Shown here: one piece after another, positions 1 to 10,600 of the stretch
Layout: each line of letters starts with the position of its first letter
How positions within the stretch are numbered: the first letter of the stretch is position 1
Assembly: GCA_029224185.1 (NCBI GenBank)
Contig: CM055189.1
Location: forward strand, 29,232,690-29,296,689
Length of the DNA stretch: 64,000 nt
Origin: Karalla daura
Taxonomy: Eukaryota; Chordata; Actinopteri; Chaetodontiformes; Leiognathidae
Direction: 5' to 3'
Position numbers and translations under genes: made by a program
Notes under the pieces: generated by a model
Told to the model about the DNA's origin: nothing
Database searches by the model: none
What the model saw: only the letters and a program-made list of their open reading frames with translations

Positions 1-623
1 CTTCAATGCACCCCAGCAGATGGCACAGGCCCTGGGAGACTCCCAGAGTTTGAAAGGACCCCCTCAGCATTGGGCATGTCCAATCTCTTCTTAGCACCGG
101 GCCGACATGCGGGATCGCTGAAAAATCAGCTCTCGTTTCGCTCTTTTCACGCTGCTCCCAGCCACACCCTAAGCAGCAGACAAATTCTTTTTTCCAGTTT
201 TGTAGGAACATTGGTGCTCTCTCATGCGGGGTTGGCCATAAACCTGCGCGCCTTGTGAAATTTAAACGACGAGCCTCATCGTAGGCCCAGTGCAGCCTTT
301 TCTCTCCCTAAGCCCCCATTCATTTTCCCACCGCTGCCATCAATGTTAAACGTTACACTACTCCTCGCGACTGTGGCCACAGTTCTCATAGTACACACAC
401 CAAATCGTGTCAGGGCGTTCTGGAGACTCTCCCCTACGGTGTGACAGTGAACGCATATTCCAGATTGGTGAAAGCGTTGTCTCCATAGAGCCAAATGTTT
501 ATCACTTGGCCAATTTGGCTTTTTCCCATAAGAATGAATGGGAAAAAAAGAACTCCACAAACATTCGCAACGTTGCCATACTTTGACTTTGAAACTTCAT
601 TTTATTTCAAAAATTGAAGAAGC
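1..623. repeat. Partial alpha monomer at the left window edge
   Basis: This is the right-hand part of an alpha monomer cut by the window edge. It aligns without indels to 3070-3692 (offset 3,069) and shares the alpha marks GAACGCATATT and GATTGGTGAAAG near 450 to 475. The monomer before it is outside the window. Confidence 0.93.
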
Positions 624-3008
624 TTGTGGTGTGTTTGTGTAGCGCGTTGCACGCTGATAGGTTGTATGGTTTTTCAGCAGCACCTCTTCTCGACGACCAT
701 GTGCTCAGGTACCTGCTCCATTGTCTCGTCTGCTGACATGGTAATACAAAGTGATGAGGCGTCCAGCTTCAATGCACCCCAGCAGATGGCACAGGCCCTG
801 GGAGACTCCCAGAGTTTGAAAGGACCCCCTCAGCATTGGGCATGTCCAATCTCTTCTTAGCACCGGGCCGACATGCGGGATCGCTGAAAAATCAGCTCTC
901 GTTTCGCTCTTTTCACGCTGCTCCCAGCCACACCCTAAGCAGCAGACAAATTCTTTTTTCCAGTTTTGTAGGAACATTGGTGCTCTCTCATGCGGGGTTG
1001 GCCATAAACCTGTGCGCCTTGTGAAATTTAAACGACGAGCCTCATCGTAGGCCCAGTGCAGCCTTTTCTCTCCCTAAGCCCCCATTCATTTTCCCACCGC
1101 TGCCATCAATGTTAAACGTTACACTACTCCTCGCGACTGTGGCCACAGTTCTCATAGTACACACACCAAATCGTGTCAGGGCGTTCTGGAGACTCTCCCC
1201 TACGGTGTGACAGTGAACTCATATTCCAGATTGGTGAAAGCGTTGTCTCCATAGAGCCAAATGTTTATCACTTGGCCAATTTGGCTTTTTCCCATAAGAA
1301 TGAATGGGAAAAAAAGAACTCCACAAACATTCGCAACGTTGCCATACTTTGACTTTGAAACTTCATTTTATTTCAAAAATTGAAGAAGCTTGTGGTGTGT
1401 TTGTGTAGCGCGTTGCACGCTGATAGGTTGTATGGTTTTTCAGCAGCACCTCTTCTCGACGACCATGTGCTCAGGTACCTGCTCCATTGTCTCGTCTGCT
1501 GACATGGTAATACAAAGTGATGAGGCGTCCAGCTTCAATGCACCCCAGCAGATGGCACAGGCCCTGGGACACTCCCAGAGTTTGAAAGGACCCCCTCAGC
1601 ATTGGGCATGTCCAATCTCTTCTTAGCACCGGGCCGACATGCGGGATCGCTGAAAAATCAGCTCTTGTTTCGCTCTTTTCACGCTGCTCCCAGCCACACC
1701 CTAAGCAGCAGACAAATTCATTTTTCCAGTTTTGTAGGAACATTGGTGCTCTCTCATGCGGGGTTGGCCATAAACCCGTGCGCCTTGTGAAATTCTATAT
1801 GACGAGCCTCATCGTAGGCCCAGTGCAGCCTTTTCTCTCCATAAGCCCCCATTCATTTTCCCACCGCTGCCATCAATGTTAAACGTTACACTACTCCTCG
1901 CGACTGTGGCCACAGTTCTCATAGTACACACACCAAATCGTGTCAGGGCATTCTGGAGACTCTCCCCTACAGTGTGACAGTGAGCTCATATTCCAGATTG
2001 GGGAAAGCGTTGTCTCCATAGAGCCAAATGTTTATCACTTGGCCAATTTGGGTTTTCCCATAAGAATGAATGGGAAAAAAAGAACTCCACAAACAAACAT
2101 TCGCAACGTTGCCATACTTTGACTTTGAAACTTCATTTTCATTTCAAAAATTGAAGAGTCTTGTGGTGTGTTTGTGTAGCGAGTTGCACGCTGATTGGTT
2201 GTATGGTTTTTCAGCAGCACCTCCTCTCGACGACCATGTGCTCAGGTACCTTCTCCATTGTCTCGTCTGCTGACATGGTAATACAAAGTGATGAGGCGTC
2301 CAGCTTCAATGCATCCCAGCAGATGGCACAGGCCCTGGGAGACTCCCAGAGTTTGAAAGGACCCCCTCAGCATTGGGCATGTCCAATCTCTTCTGAGCAC
2401 CGGGCCGACATGCGGGATCGCTGAAAAATCAGCTCTCGTTTCGCTCTTTTCACGCTGCTCCCAGCCACACCCTAAGCAGCAGACAAATTCTTTTTTCCAG
2501 TTTTGTAGGAACATTGGTGCTCTCTCATGCGGGGTAGGCCATAAACCAGTGCGCCTTGTGAAATTTAAACGACGAGCCTCATCGTAGGCCCAGTGCAGCC
2601 TTTTCTCTCCAAAAGCCCCCATTCATTGTCCCACCACTGCCATCAATGTTAAACGTTACACTACTCCTCGCGACTGTGGCCACAGTTCTCATAGTACACA
2701 CACCAAATCGTGTCAGGGCGTTCTGGAGACTCTCCCCTACGGTGTGACAGTGAACTCATATTCCAGATTGGGGAAAGCGTTGTCTCCATAGAGCCAAATG
2801 TTTATCACTTGGCCAATTTGGCTTTTTCCCATAAGAATGAATGGGAAAAAAAGAACTCCACAAACATTCGCAACGTTGCCATACTTTGACTTTGAAACTT
2901 CATTTTATTTCAAAAATTGAAGAAGCTTGTGGTGTGTTTGTGTAGCGCGTTGCACGCTGATAGGTTGTATGGTTTTTCAGCAGCACCTCTTCTCGACGAC
3001 CATGTGCT

Positions 3009-3018
3009 CAGGTACCTG
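3009..3018. repeat. 10-bp palindrome CAGGTACCTG
   Basis: This is a perfect palindrome containing GGTACC. It is whole in alpha, beta, gamma, Y, V and several K-bodied monomers. In delta, W, N, S and E it is reduced to GGTACC by CTG to CTT. In L it is lost (GGTCCC), and near 56,162 it is lost by a private change. Confidence 0.8.
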
Positions 3019-3100
3019 CTCCATTGTCTCGTCTGCTGACATGGTAATACAAAGTGATGAGGCGTCCAGCTTCAATGCACCCCAGCAGATGGCACAGGCC

Positions 3101-3115
3101 CTGGGAGACTCCCAG
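3101..3115. repeat. Inverted repeat CTGGGAG-A-CTCCCAG
   Basis: Seven-base perfect arms are separated by one base. Gamma (GGGACACTCC) and N (GGGAGAATCCC) keep six paired bases with a three-base centre. S (GGGTGACTCC) keeps five. The symmetry weakens at its centre but is never abolished in the monomers examined. Confidence 0.8.
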
Positions 3116-3137
3116 AGTTTGAAAGGACCCCCTCAGC

Positions 3138-3153
3138 ATTGGGCATGTCCAAT
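3138..3153. repeat. Imperfect palindrome with divergent CCAAT boxes
   Basis: ATTGGGCATGTCCAAT has outer arms ATTGG and CCAAT around CATG, with 14 of 16 bases symmetric. CCAAT and its complement ATTGG are the core bound by NF-Y in animals. No promoter context is visible, so binding is only a possibility. It appears unchanged in every monomer I checked. Confidence 0.7.
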
Positions 3154-3335
3154 CTCTTCTTAGCACCGGGCCGACATGCGGGATCGCTGAAAAATCAGCT
3201 CTCGTTTCGCTCTTTTCACGCTGCTCCCAGCCACACCCTAAGCAGCAGACAAATTCTTTTTTCCAGTTTTGTAGGAACATTGGTGCTCTCTCATGCGGGG
3301 TTGGCCATAAACCTGCGCGCCTTGTGAAATTTAAA

Positions 3336-3350
3336 CGACGAGCCTCATCG
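3336..3350. repeat. Inverted repeat CGACGAG-C-CTCATCG
   Basis: Seven-base arms around one base have a single mismatch. Several domain 2 monomers carry GACGAGCCTCGTC, where the inner six-base arms are perfect. The difference is a CG/CA change, as expected from CpG decay. Confidence 0.7.
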
Positions 3351-3438
3351 TAGGCCCAGTGCAGCCTTTTCTCTCCCTAAGCCCCCATTCATTTTCCCAC
3401 CGCTGCCATCAATGTTAAACGTTACACTACTCCTCGCG

Positions 3439-3452
3439 ACTGTGGCCACAGT
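3439..3452. repeat. Perfect 14-bp palindrome ACTGTGGCCACAGT
   Basis: This is the longest perfect palindrome noticed in the monomer. It is present in nearly all units. It is broken by C to A (TGTGGCAACAG) only near 20,353, 21,123 and 53,512, in the tails before three W monomers or their relatives. Its function is unknown. Confidence 0.8.
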
Positions 3453-3557
3453 TCTCATAGTACACACACCAAATCGTGTCAGGGCGTTCTGGAGACTCTC
3501 CCCTACGGTGTGACAGTGAACGCATATTCCAGATTGGTGAAAGCGTTGTCTCCATAG

Positions 3558-3589
3558 AGCCAAATGTTTATCACTTGGCCAATTTGGCT
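3558..3589. repeat. Inverted repeat AGCCAAA ... TTTGGCT with inner TTGGCCAA
   Basis: Arms at 3558-3564 and 3583-3589 are perfect over seven bases, and the palindrome TTGGCCAA lies at 3575-3582. In most domain 2 monomers the right arm changes to TTTGGGT and the inner site to GTGGCCAA, so the symmetry is best kept in domain 1 and in the tails before several N and L monomers. Confidence 0.7.
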
Positions 3590-3616
3590 TTTTCCCATAA
3601 GAATGAATGGGAAAAA
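3589..3616. repeat. Hairpin with 10-bp arms TTTTTCCCAT / ATGGGAAAAA
   Basis: The arms at 3589-3598 and 3607-3616 pair perfectly across an eight-base loop. Gamma and most domain 2 monomers keep nine pairs. Monomer tails with CCTATAAG or ATGGAAAAAC have one or more mismatches. It is followed by an A-run. There is no transcription unit here, so I do not call it a terminator. Confidence 0.75.
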
Positions 3617-3635
3617 AAGAACTCCACAAACATTC

Positions 3636-3645
3636 GCAACGTTGC
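3636..3645. repeat. 10-bp palindrome GCAACGTTGC
   Basis: This is a perfect palindrome centred on CpG. It is kept in most monomers. It is altered to GTAACGTTGC near 4403, 6705 and 11311, and to ACAACCTTGC in the tails before most L monomers. Confidence 0.75.
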
Positions 3646-3674
3646 CATACTTTGACTTTGAAACTTCATTTTAT

Positions 3675-3687
3675 TTCAAAAATTGAA
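3675..3687. repeat. Inverted repeat TTCAA-AAA-TTGAA
   Basis: Five-base perfect arms are separated by AAA, just before the monomer landmark. In tails before L and Y monomers the right arm becomes CTGAA, which costs one pair. Confidence 0.65.
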
Positions 3688-3692
3688 GAAGC

Positions 3693-5995
3693 TTGTGGTG
3701 TGTTTGTGTAGCGCGTTGCACGCTGATAGGTTGTATGGTTTTTCAGCAGCACCTCTTCTCGACGACCATGTGCTCAGGTACCTGCTCCATTGTCTCGTCT
3801 GCTGACATGGTAATACAAAGTGATGAGGCGTCCAGCTTCAATGCACCCCAGCAGATGGCACAGGCCCTGGGAGACTCCCAGAGTTTGAAAGGACCCCCTC
3901 AGCATTGGGCATGTCCAATCTCTTCTTAGCACCGGGCCGACATGCGGGATCGCTGAAAAATCAGCTCTCGTTTCGCTCTTTTCACGCTGCTCCCAGCCAC
4001 ACCCTAAGCAGCAGACAAATTCTTTTTTCCAGTTTTGTAGGAACATTGGTGCTCTCTCATGCGGGGTTGGCCATAAACCTGTGCGCCTTGTGAAATTTAA
4101 ACGACGAGCCTCATCGTAGGCCCAGTGCAGCCTTTTCTCTCCCTAAGCCCCCATTCATTTTCCCACCGCTGCCATCAATGTTAAACGTTACACTACTCCT
4201 CGCGACTGTGGCCACAGTTCTCATAGTACACACACCAAATCGTGTCAGGGCGTTCTGGAGACTCTCCCCTACGGTGTGACAGTGAACTCATATTCCAGAT
4301 TGGTGAAAGCGTTGTCTCCATAGAGCCAAATGTTTATCACTTGGCCAATTTGGCTTTTTCCCATAAGAATGAATGGGAAAAAAAGAACTCCACAAACATT
4401 CGTAACGTTGCCATACTTTGACTTTGAAACTTCATTTTATTTCAAAAATTGAAGAAGCTTGTGGTGTGTTTGTGTAGCGCGTTGCACGCTGATAGGTTGT
4501 ATGGTTTTTCAGCAGCACCTCTTCTCGACGACCATGTGCTCAGGTACCTGCTCCATTGTCTCGTCTGCTGACATGGTAATACAAAGTGATGAGGCGTCCA
4601 GCTTCAATGCACCCCAGCAGATGGCACAGGCCCTGGGACACTCCCAGAGTTTGAAAGGACCCCCTCAGCATTGGGCATGTCCAATCTCTTCTTAGCACCG
4701 GGCCGACATGCGGGATCGCTGAAAAATCAGCTCTCGTTTCGCTCTTTTCACGCTGCTCCCAGCCACACCCTAAGCAGCAGACAAATTCATTTTTCCAGTT
4801 TTGTAGGAACATTGGTGCTCTCTCATGCGGGGTTGGCCATAAACCCGTGCGCCTTGTGAAATTCTATATGACGAGCCTCATCGTAGGCCCAGTGCAGCCT
4901 TTTCTCTCCATAAGCCCCCATTCATTTTCCCACCGCTGCCATCAATGTTAAACGTTACACTACTCCTCGCGACTGTGGCCACAGTTCTCATAGTACACAC
5001 ACCAAATCGTGTCAGGGCATTCTGGAGACTCTCCCCTACAGTGTGACAGTGAGCTCATATTCCAGATTGGGGAAAGCGTTGTCTCCATAGAGCCAAATGT
5101 TTATCACTTGGCCAATTTGGGTTTTCCCATAAGAATGAATGGGAAAAAAAGAACTCCACAAACAAACATTCGCAACGTTGCCATACTTTGACTTTGAAAC
5201 TTCATTTTCATTTCAAAAATTGAAGAGTCTTGTGGTGTGTTTTTGTAGCGAGTTGCACGCTGATTGGTTGTATGGTTTTTCAGCAGCACCTCTTCTCGAC
5301 GACCATGTGCTCAGGTACCTGCTCCATTGTCTCGTCTGCTGACATGGTAATACAAAGTGATGAGGCGTCCAGCTTCAATGCACCCCAGCAGATGGCACAG
5401 GCCCTGGGACACTCCCAGAGTTTGAAAGGACCCCCTCAGCATTGGGCATGTCCAATCTCTTCTTAGCACCGGGCCGACATGCGGGATCGCTGAAAAATCA
5501 GCTCTCGTTTCGCTCTTTTCACGCTGCTCCCAGCCACACCCTAAGCAGCAGACAAATTCTTTTTTCCAGTTTTGTAGGAACATTGGTGCTCTCTCATGCG
5601 GGGTTGGCCATAAACCTGTGCGCCTTGTGAAATTTAAACGACGAGCCTCATCGTAGGCCCAGTGCAGCCTTTTCTCTCCCTAAGCCCCCATTCATTTTCC
5701 CACCGCTGCCATCAATGTTAAACGTTACACTACTCCTCGCGACTGTGGCCACAGTTCTCATAGTACACACACCAAATCGTGTCAGGGCGTTCTGGAGACT
5801 CTCCCCTACGGTGTGACAGTGAACGCATATTCCAGATTGGTGAAAGCGTTGTCTCCATAGAGCCAAATGTTTATCACTTGGCCAATTTGGCTTTTTCCCA
5901 TAAGAATGAATGGGAAAAAAAGAACTCCACAAACATTCGCAACGTTGCCATACTTTGACTTTGAAACTTCATTTTATTTCAAAAATTGAAGAAGC
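3693..5995. repeat. Higher-order unit 2: shortened trimer ending in a hybrid monomer
   Basis: Monomers start at 3693 (beta), 4459 (gamma) and 5230 (hybrid), 2,303 bp in all, one monomer shorter than unit 1. Beta and gamma match those at 624 and 1390. The third monomer fuses a delta head to an alpha tail, so delta and alpha are condensed into one unit. This is what one unequal crossover within the tetramer would leave. Confidence 0.85.
5230..5995. repeat. Hybrid monomer: delta head, gamma-like middle, alpha tail
   Basis: The head has GTGTTTTTGTAGCGAG and GCTGATTGG as in delta at 7533. By 5314 it has changed to GTACCTGCTCC, CACCCCAGC and GGGACACTCC, as in gamma at 4459. From about 5,500 it follows alpha, with TTCTTTTTTCC, AACCTGTGCG, CCCTAAGCCCC, GAACGCATATT and GATTGGTGAAAG. 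It keeps the 766-bp length, so the joins are homologous and in register. The middle segment may be a gene-conversion tract or a second crossover. Confidence 0.8.
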
Positions 5996-8900
5996 TTGTG
6001 GTGTGTTTGTGTAGCGCGTTGCACGCTGATAGGTTGTATGGTTTTTCAGCAGCACCTCTTCTCGACGACCATGTGCTCAGGTACCTGCTCCATTGTCTCG
6101 TCTGCTGACATGGTAATACAAAGTGATGAGGCGTCCAGCTTCAATGCACCCCAGCAGATGGCACAGGCCCTGGGAGACTCCCAGAGTTTGAAAGGACCCC
6201 CTCAGCATTGGGCATGTCCAATCTCTTCTTAGCACCGGGCCGACATGCGGGATCGCTGAAAAATCAGCTCTCGTTTCGCTCTTTTCACGCTGCTCCCAGC
6301 CACACCCTAAGCAGCAGACAAATTCTTTTTTCCAGTTTTGTAGGAACATTGGTGCTCTCTCATGCGGGGTTGGCCATAAACCTGTGCGCCTTGTGAAATT
6401 TAAACGACGAGCCTCATCGTAGGCCCAGTGCAGCCTTTTCTCTCCCTAAGCCCCCATTCATTTTCCCACCGCTGCCATCAATGTTAAACGTTACACTACT
6501 CCTCGCGACTGTGGCCACAGTTCTCATAGTACACACACCAAATCGTGTCAGGGCGTTCTGGAGACTCTCCCCTACGGTGTGACAGTGAACTCATATTCCA
6601 GATTGGTGAAAGCGTTGTCTCCATAGAGCCAAATGTTTATCACTTGGCCAATTTGGCTTTTTCCCATAAGAATGAATGGGAAAAAAAGAACTCCACAAAC
6701 ATTCGTAACGTTGCCATACTTTGACTTTGAAACTTCATTTTATTTCAAAAATTGAAGAAGCTTGTGGTGTGTTTGTGTAGCGCGTTGCACGCTGATAGGT
6801 TGTATGGTTTTTCAGCAGCACCTCTTCTCGACGACCATGTGCTCAGGTACCTGCTCCATTGTCTCGTCTGCTGACATGGTAATACAAAGTGATGAGGCGT
6901 CCAGCTTCAATGCACCCCAGCAGATGGCACAGGCCCTGGGACACTCCCAGAGTTTGAAAGGACCCCCTCAGCATTGGGCATGTCCAATCTCTTCTTAGCA
7001 CCGGGCCGACATGCGGGATCGCTGAAAAATCAGCTCTCGTTTCGCTCTTTTCACGCTGCTCCCAGCCACACCCTAAGCAGCAGACAAATTCATTTTTCCA
7101 GTTTTGTAGGAACATTGGTGCTCTCTCATGCGGGGTTGGCCATAAACCCGTGCGCCTTGTGAAATTCTATATGACGAGCCTCATCGTAGGCCCAGTGCAG
7201 CCTTTTCTCTCCATAAGCCCCCATTCATTTTCCCACCGCTGCCATCAATGTTAAACGTTACACTACTCCTCGCGACTGTGGCCACAGTTCTCATAGTACA
7301 CACACCAAATCGTGTCAGGGCATTCTGGAGACTCTCCCCTACAGTGTGACAGTGAGCTCATATTCCAGATTGGGGAAAGCGTTGTCTCCATAGAGCCAAA
7401 TGTTTATCACTTGGCCAATTTGGGTTTTCCCATAAGAATGAATGGGAAAAAAAGAACTCCACAAACAAACATTCGCAACGTTGCCATACTTTGACTTTGA
7501 AACTTCATTTTCATTTCAAAAATTGAAGAGTCTTGTGGTGTGTTTTTGTAGCGAGTTGCACGCTGATTGGTTGTATGGTTTTTCAGCAGCACCTCTTCTC
7601 GACGACCATGTGCTCAGGTACCTTCTCCATTGTCTCGTCTGCTGACATGGTAATACAAAGTGATGAGGCGTCCAGCTTCAATGCATCCCAGCAGATGGCA
7701 CAGGCCCTGGGAGACTCCCAGAGTTTGAAAGGACCCCCTCAGCATTGGGCATGTCCAATCTCTTCTGAGCACCGGGCCGACATGCGGGATCGCTGAAAAA
7801 TCAGCTCTCGTTTCGCTCTTTTCACGCTGCTCCCAGCCACACCCTAAGCAGCAGACAAATTCATTTTTCCAGTTTTGTAGGAACATTGGTGCTCTCTCAT
7901 GCGGGGTAGGCCATAAACCAGTGCGCCTTGTGAAATTTAAACGACGAGCCTCATCGTAGGCCCAGTGCAGCCTTTTCTCTCCATAAGCCCCCATTCATTG
8001 TCCCACCACTGCCATCAATGTTAAACGCTACACTACTCCTCGCGACTGTGGCCACAGTTCTCATAGTACACACACCAAATCGTGTCAGGGCGTTCTGGAG
8101 ACTCTCCCCTACGGTGTGACAGTGAACTCATATTCCAGATTGGGGAAAGCGTTGACTCCATAGAGCCAAATGTTTATCACTTGGCCAATTTGGCTTTTTC
8201 CCATAAGAATGAATGGGAAAAAAAGAACTCCACAAACATTCGCAACGTTGCCATACTTTGACTTTGAAACTTCATTTTATTTCAAAAATTGAAGAAGCTT
8301 GTGGTGTGTTTGTGTAGCGCGTTGCACGCTGATAGGTTGTATGGTTTTTCAGCAGCACCTCTTCTCGATACCATGTGCTCAGGTACCTGCTCCATTGTCT
8401 CGTCTGCTGACATGGTAATACAAAGTGATGAGGCGTCCAGCTTCAATGCACCCCAGCAGATGGCACAGGCCCTGGGACACTCCCAGAGTTTGAAAGGACC
8501 CCCTCAGCATTGGGCATGTCCAATCTCTTCTTAGCACCGGGCCGACATGCGGGATCGCTGAAAAATCAGCTCTCGTTTCGCTCTTTTCACGCTGCTCCCA
8601 GCCACACCCTAAGCAGCAGACAAATTCATTTTTCCAGTTTTGTAGGAACATTGGTGCTCTCTCATGCGGGGTTGGCCATAAACCCGTGCGCCTTGTGAAA
8701 TTCTATATGACGAGCCTCATCGTAGGCCCAGTGCAGCCTTTTCTCTCCATAAGCCCCCATTCATTTTCCCACCGCTGCCATCAATGTTAAACGTTACACT
8801 ACTCCTCGCGACTGTGGCCACAGTTCTCATAGTACACACACCAAATCGTGTCAGGGCATTCTGGAGACTCTCCCCTACAGTGTGACAGTGAGCTCATATT

Positions 8901-10600
8901 CCAGATTGGGGAAAGCGTTGTCTCCATAGAGCCAAATGTTTATCACTTGGCCAATTTGGGTTTTCCCATAAGAATGAATGGGAAAAAAAGAACTCCACAA
9001 ACAAACATTCGCAACGTTGCCATACTTTGACTTTGAAACTTCATTTTCATTTCAAAAATTGAAGAGTCTTGTGGTGTGTTTTTGTAGCGAGTTGCACGCT
9101 GATTGGTTGTATGGTTTTTCAGCAGCACCTCTTCTCGACGACCATGTGCTCAGGTACCTTCTCCATTGTCTCGTCTGCTGACATGGTAATACAAAGTGAT
9201 GAGGCGTCCAGCTTCAATGCATCCCAGCAGATGGCACAGGCCCTGGGAGACTCCCAGAGTTTGAAAGGACCCCCTCAGCATTGGGCATGTCCAATCTCTT
9301 CTGAGCACCGGGCCGACATGCGGGATCGCTGAAAAATCAGCTCTCGTTTCGCTCTTTTCACGCTGCTCCCAGCCACACCCTAAGCAGCAGACAAATTCAT
9401 TTTTCCAGTTTTGTAGGAACATTGGTGCTCTCTCATGCGGGGTAGGCCATAAACCAGTGCGCCTTGTGAAATTTAAACGACGAGCCTCATCGTAGGCCCA
9501 GTGCAGCCTTTTCTCTCCATAAGCGCCCATTCATTGTCCCACCACTGCCATCAATGTTAAACGCTACACTACTCCTCGCGACTGTGGCCACAGTTCTCAT
9601 AGTACACACACCAAATCGTGTCAGGGCGTTCTGGAGACTCTCCCCTACGGTGTGACAGTGAACTCATATTCCAGATTGGGGAAAGCGTTGTCTCCATAGA
9701 GCCAAATGTTTATCACTTGGCCAATTTGGCTTTTTCCCATAAGAATGAATGGGAAAAAAAGAACTCCACAAACATTCGCAACGTTGCCATACTTTGACTT
9801 TGAAACTTCATTTTATTTCAAAAATTGAAGAAGCTTGTGGTGTGTTTGTGTAGCGCGTTGCACGCTGATAGGTTGTATGGTTTTTCAGCAGCACCTCTTC
9901 TCGACGACCATGTGCTCAGGTACCTGCTCCATTGTCTCGTCTGCTGACATGGTAATACAAAGTGATGAGGCGTCCAGCTTCAATGCACCCCAGCAGATGG
10001 CACAGGCCCTGGGAGACTCCCAGAGTTTGAAAGGACCCCCTCAGCATTGGGCATGTCCAATCTCTTCTTAGCACCGGGCCGACATGCGGGATCGCTGAAA
10101 AATCAGCTCTCGTTTCGCTCTTTTCACGCTGCTCCCAGCCACACCCTAAGCAGCAGACAAATTCTTTTTTCCAGTTTTGTAGGAACATTGGTGCTCTCTC
10201 ATGCGGGGTTGGCCATAAACCTGTGCGCCTTGTGAAATTTAAACGACGAGCCTCATCGTAGGCCCAGTGCAGCCTTTTCTCTCCCTAAGCCCCCATTCAT
10301 TTTCCCACCGCTGCCATCAATGTTAAACGTTACACTACTCCTCGCGACTGTGGCCACAGTTCTCATAGTACACACACCAAATCGTGTCAGGGCGTTCTGG
10401 AGACTCTCCCCTACGGTGTGACAGTGAACGCATATTCCAGATTGGTGAAAGCGTTGTCTCCATAGAGCCAAATGTTTATCACTTGGCCAATTTGGCTTTT
10501 TCCCATAAGAATGAATGGGAAAAAAAGAACTCCACAAACATTCGCAACGTTGCCATACTTTGACTTTGAAACTTCAATTTATTTCAAAAATTGAAGAAGC
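5996..10600. repeat. Higher-order unit 3: beta-gamma-delta-gamma-delta-alpha hexamer, 4,605 bp
   Basis: Monomers start at 5996 (beta), 6762 (gamma), 7533 (delta), 8299 (gamma), 9069 (delta) and 9835 (alpha). The gamma-delta pair is present twice, at an offset of 1,536 bp, so the tetramer has been lengthened by one dimer. The gamma at 8299 is 770 bp because one base is missing near 8370 (CTCGATACC instead of CTCGACGACC). The delta at 7533 has a private GTTGACTCC near 8,153, where almost every other copy has GTTGTCTCC or ATTGTCTCC. Confidence 0.88.

Larger units (their letters stand above)
624..3692. repeat. Higher-order unit 1: beta-gamma-delta-alpha tetramer, 3,069 bp
   Basis: Monomers start at 624 (beta, 766 bp), 1390 (gamma, 771 bp), 2161 (delta, 766 bp) and 2927 (alpha, 766 bp). 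The flanking copies repeat at an offset of exactly 3,069: the partial alpha at 1-623 matches 3070-3692, and the beta and gamma at 624-2160 match 3693-5229 apart from scattered substitutions. This is the simplest complete form of the domain 1 higher-order repeat, and the longer or shorter units to the right can be derived from it. Confidence 0.9.
2927..3692. repeat. Reference alpha monomer (766 bp) for motif positions
   Basis: This complete monomer is used to place the short motifs below. Each motif recurs once per monomer at about the same offset from the TTGTGGTGTG start: GTAC palindrome +82, CTGGGAG dyad +174, ATTGG/CCAAT dyad +211, GACGAG dyad +409, 14-bp palindrome +512, AGCCAAA dyad +631, TTTTTCCCAT hairpin +662, GCAACGTTGC +709 and TTCAA dyad +748. 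I see no regular internal subrepeat. The choice of start is arbitrary. Confidence 0.85.

Noticed and set aside
170..178. ACCCTAA, one vertebrate telomere unit per monomer
   Set aside because: It is a single copy per 770 bp and never in tandem, and several monomers read ACCCTAGG or ACCCTACG.
705..977. A 90-codon minus-strand ORF starting MFLQNWK, kept in most monomers
   Set aside because: It is lost or truncated in several monomers by a one-base deletion or a substitution. Its wide presence is explained by sequence identity of the repeats. A dN/dS test could reopen the question.
3167..3182. Possible CENP-B box around GACATGCGGGA
   Set aside because: The A and CGGG part of the box fits, but the required TTCG at the other end is absent (GGGC). 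The second ATGCGGG near 3,293 fails in the same way.
3589..3616. Rho-independent type terminator
   Set aside because: The hairpin is AT-rich, followed by A and not T on the + strand, and no upstream gene exists.
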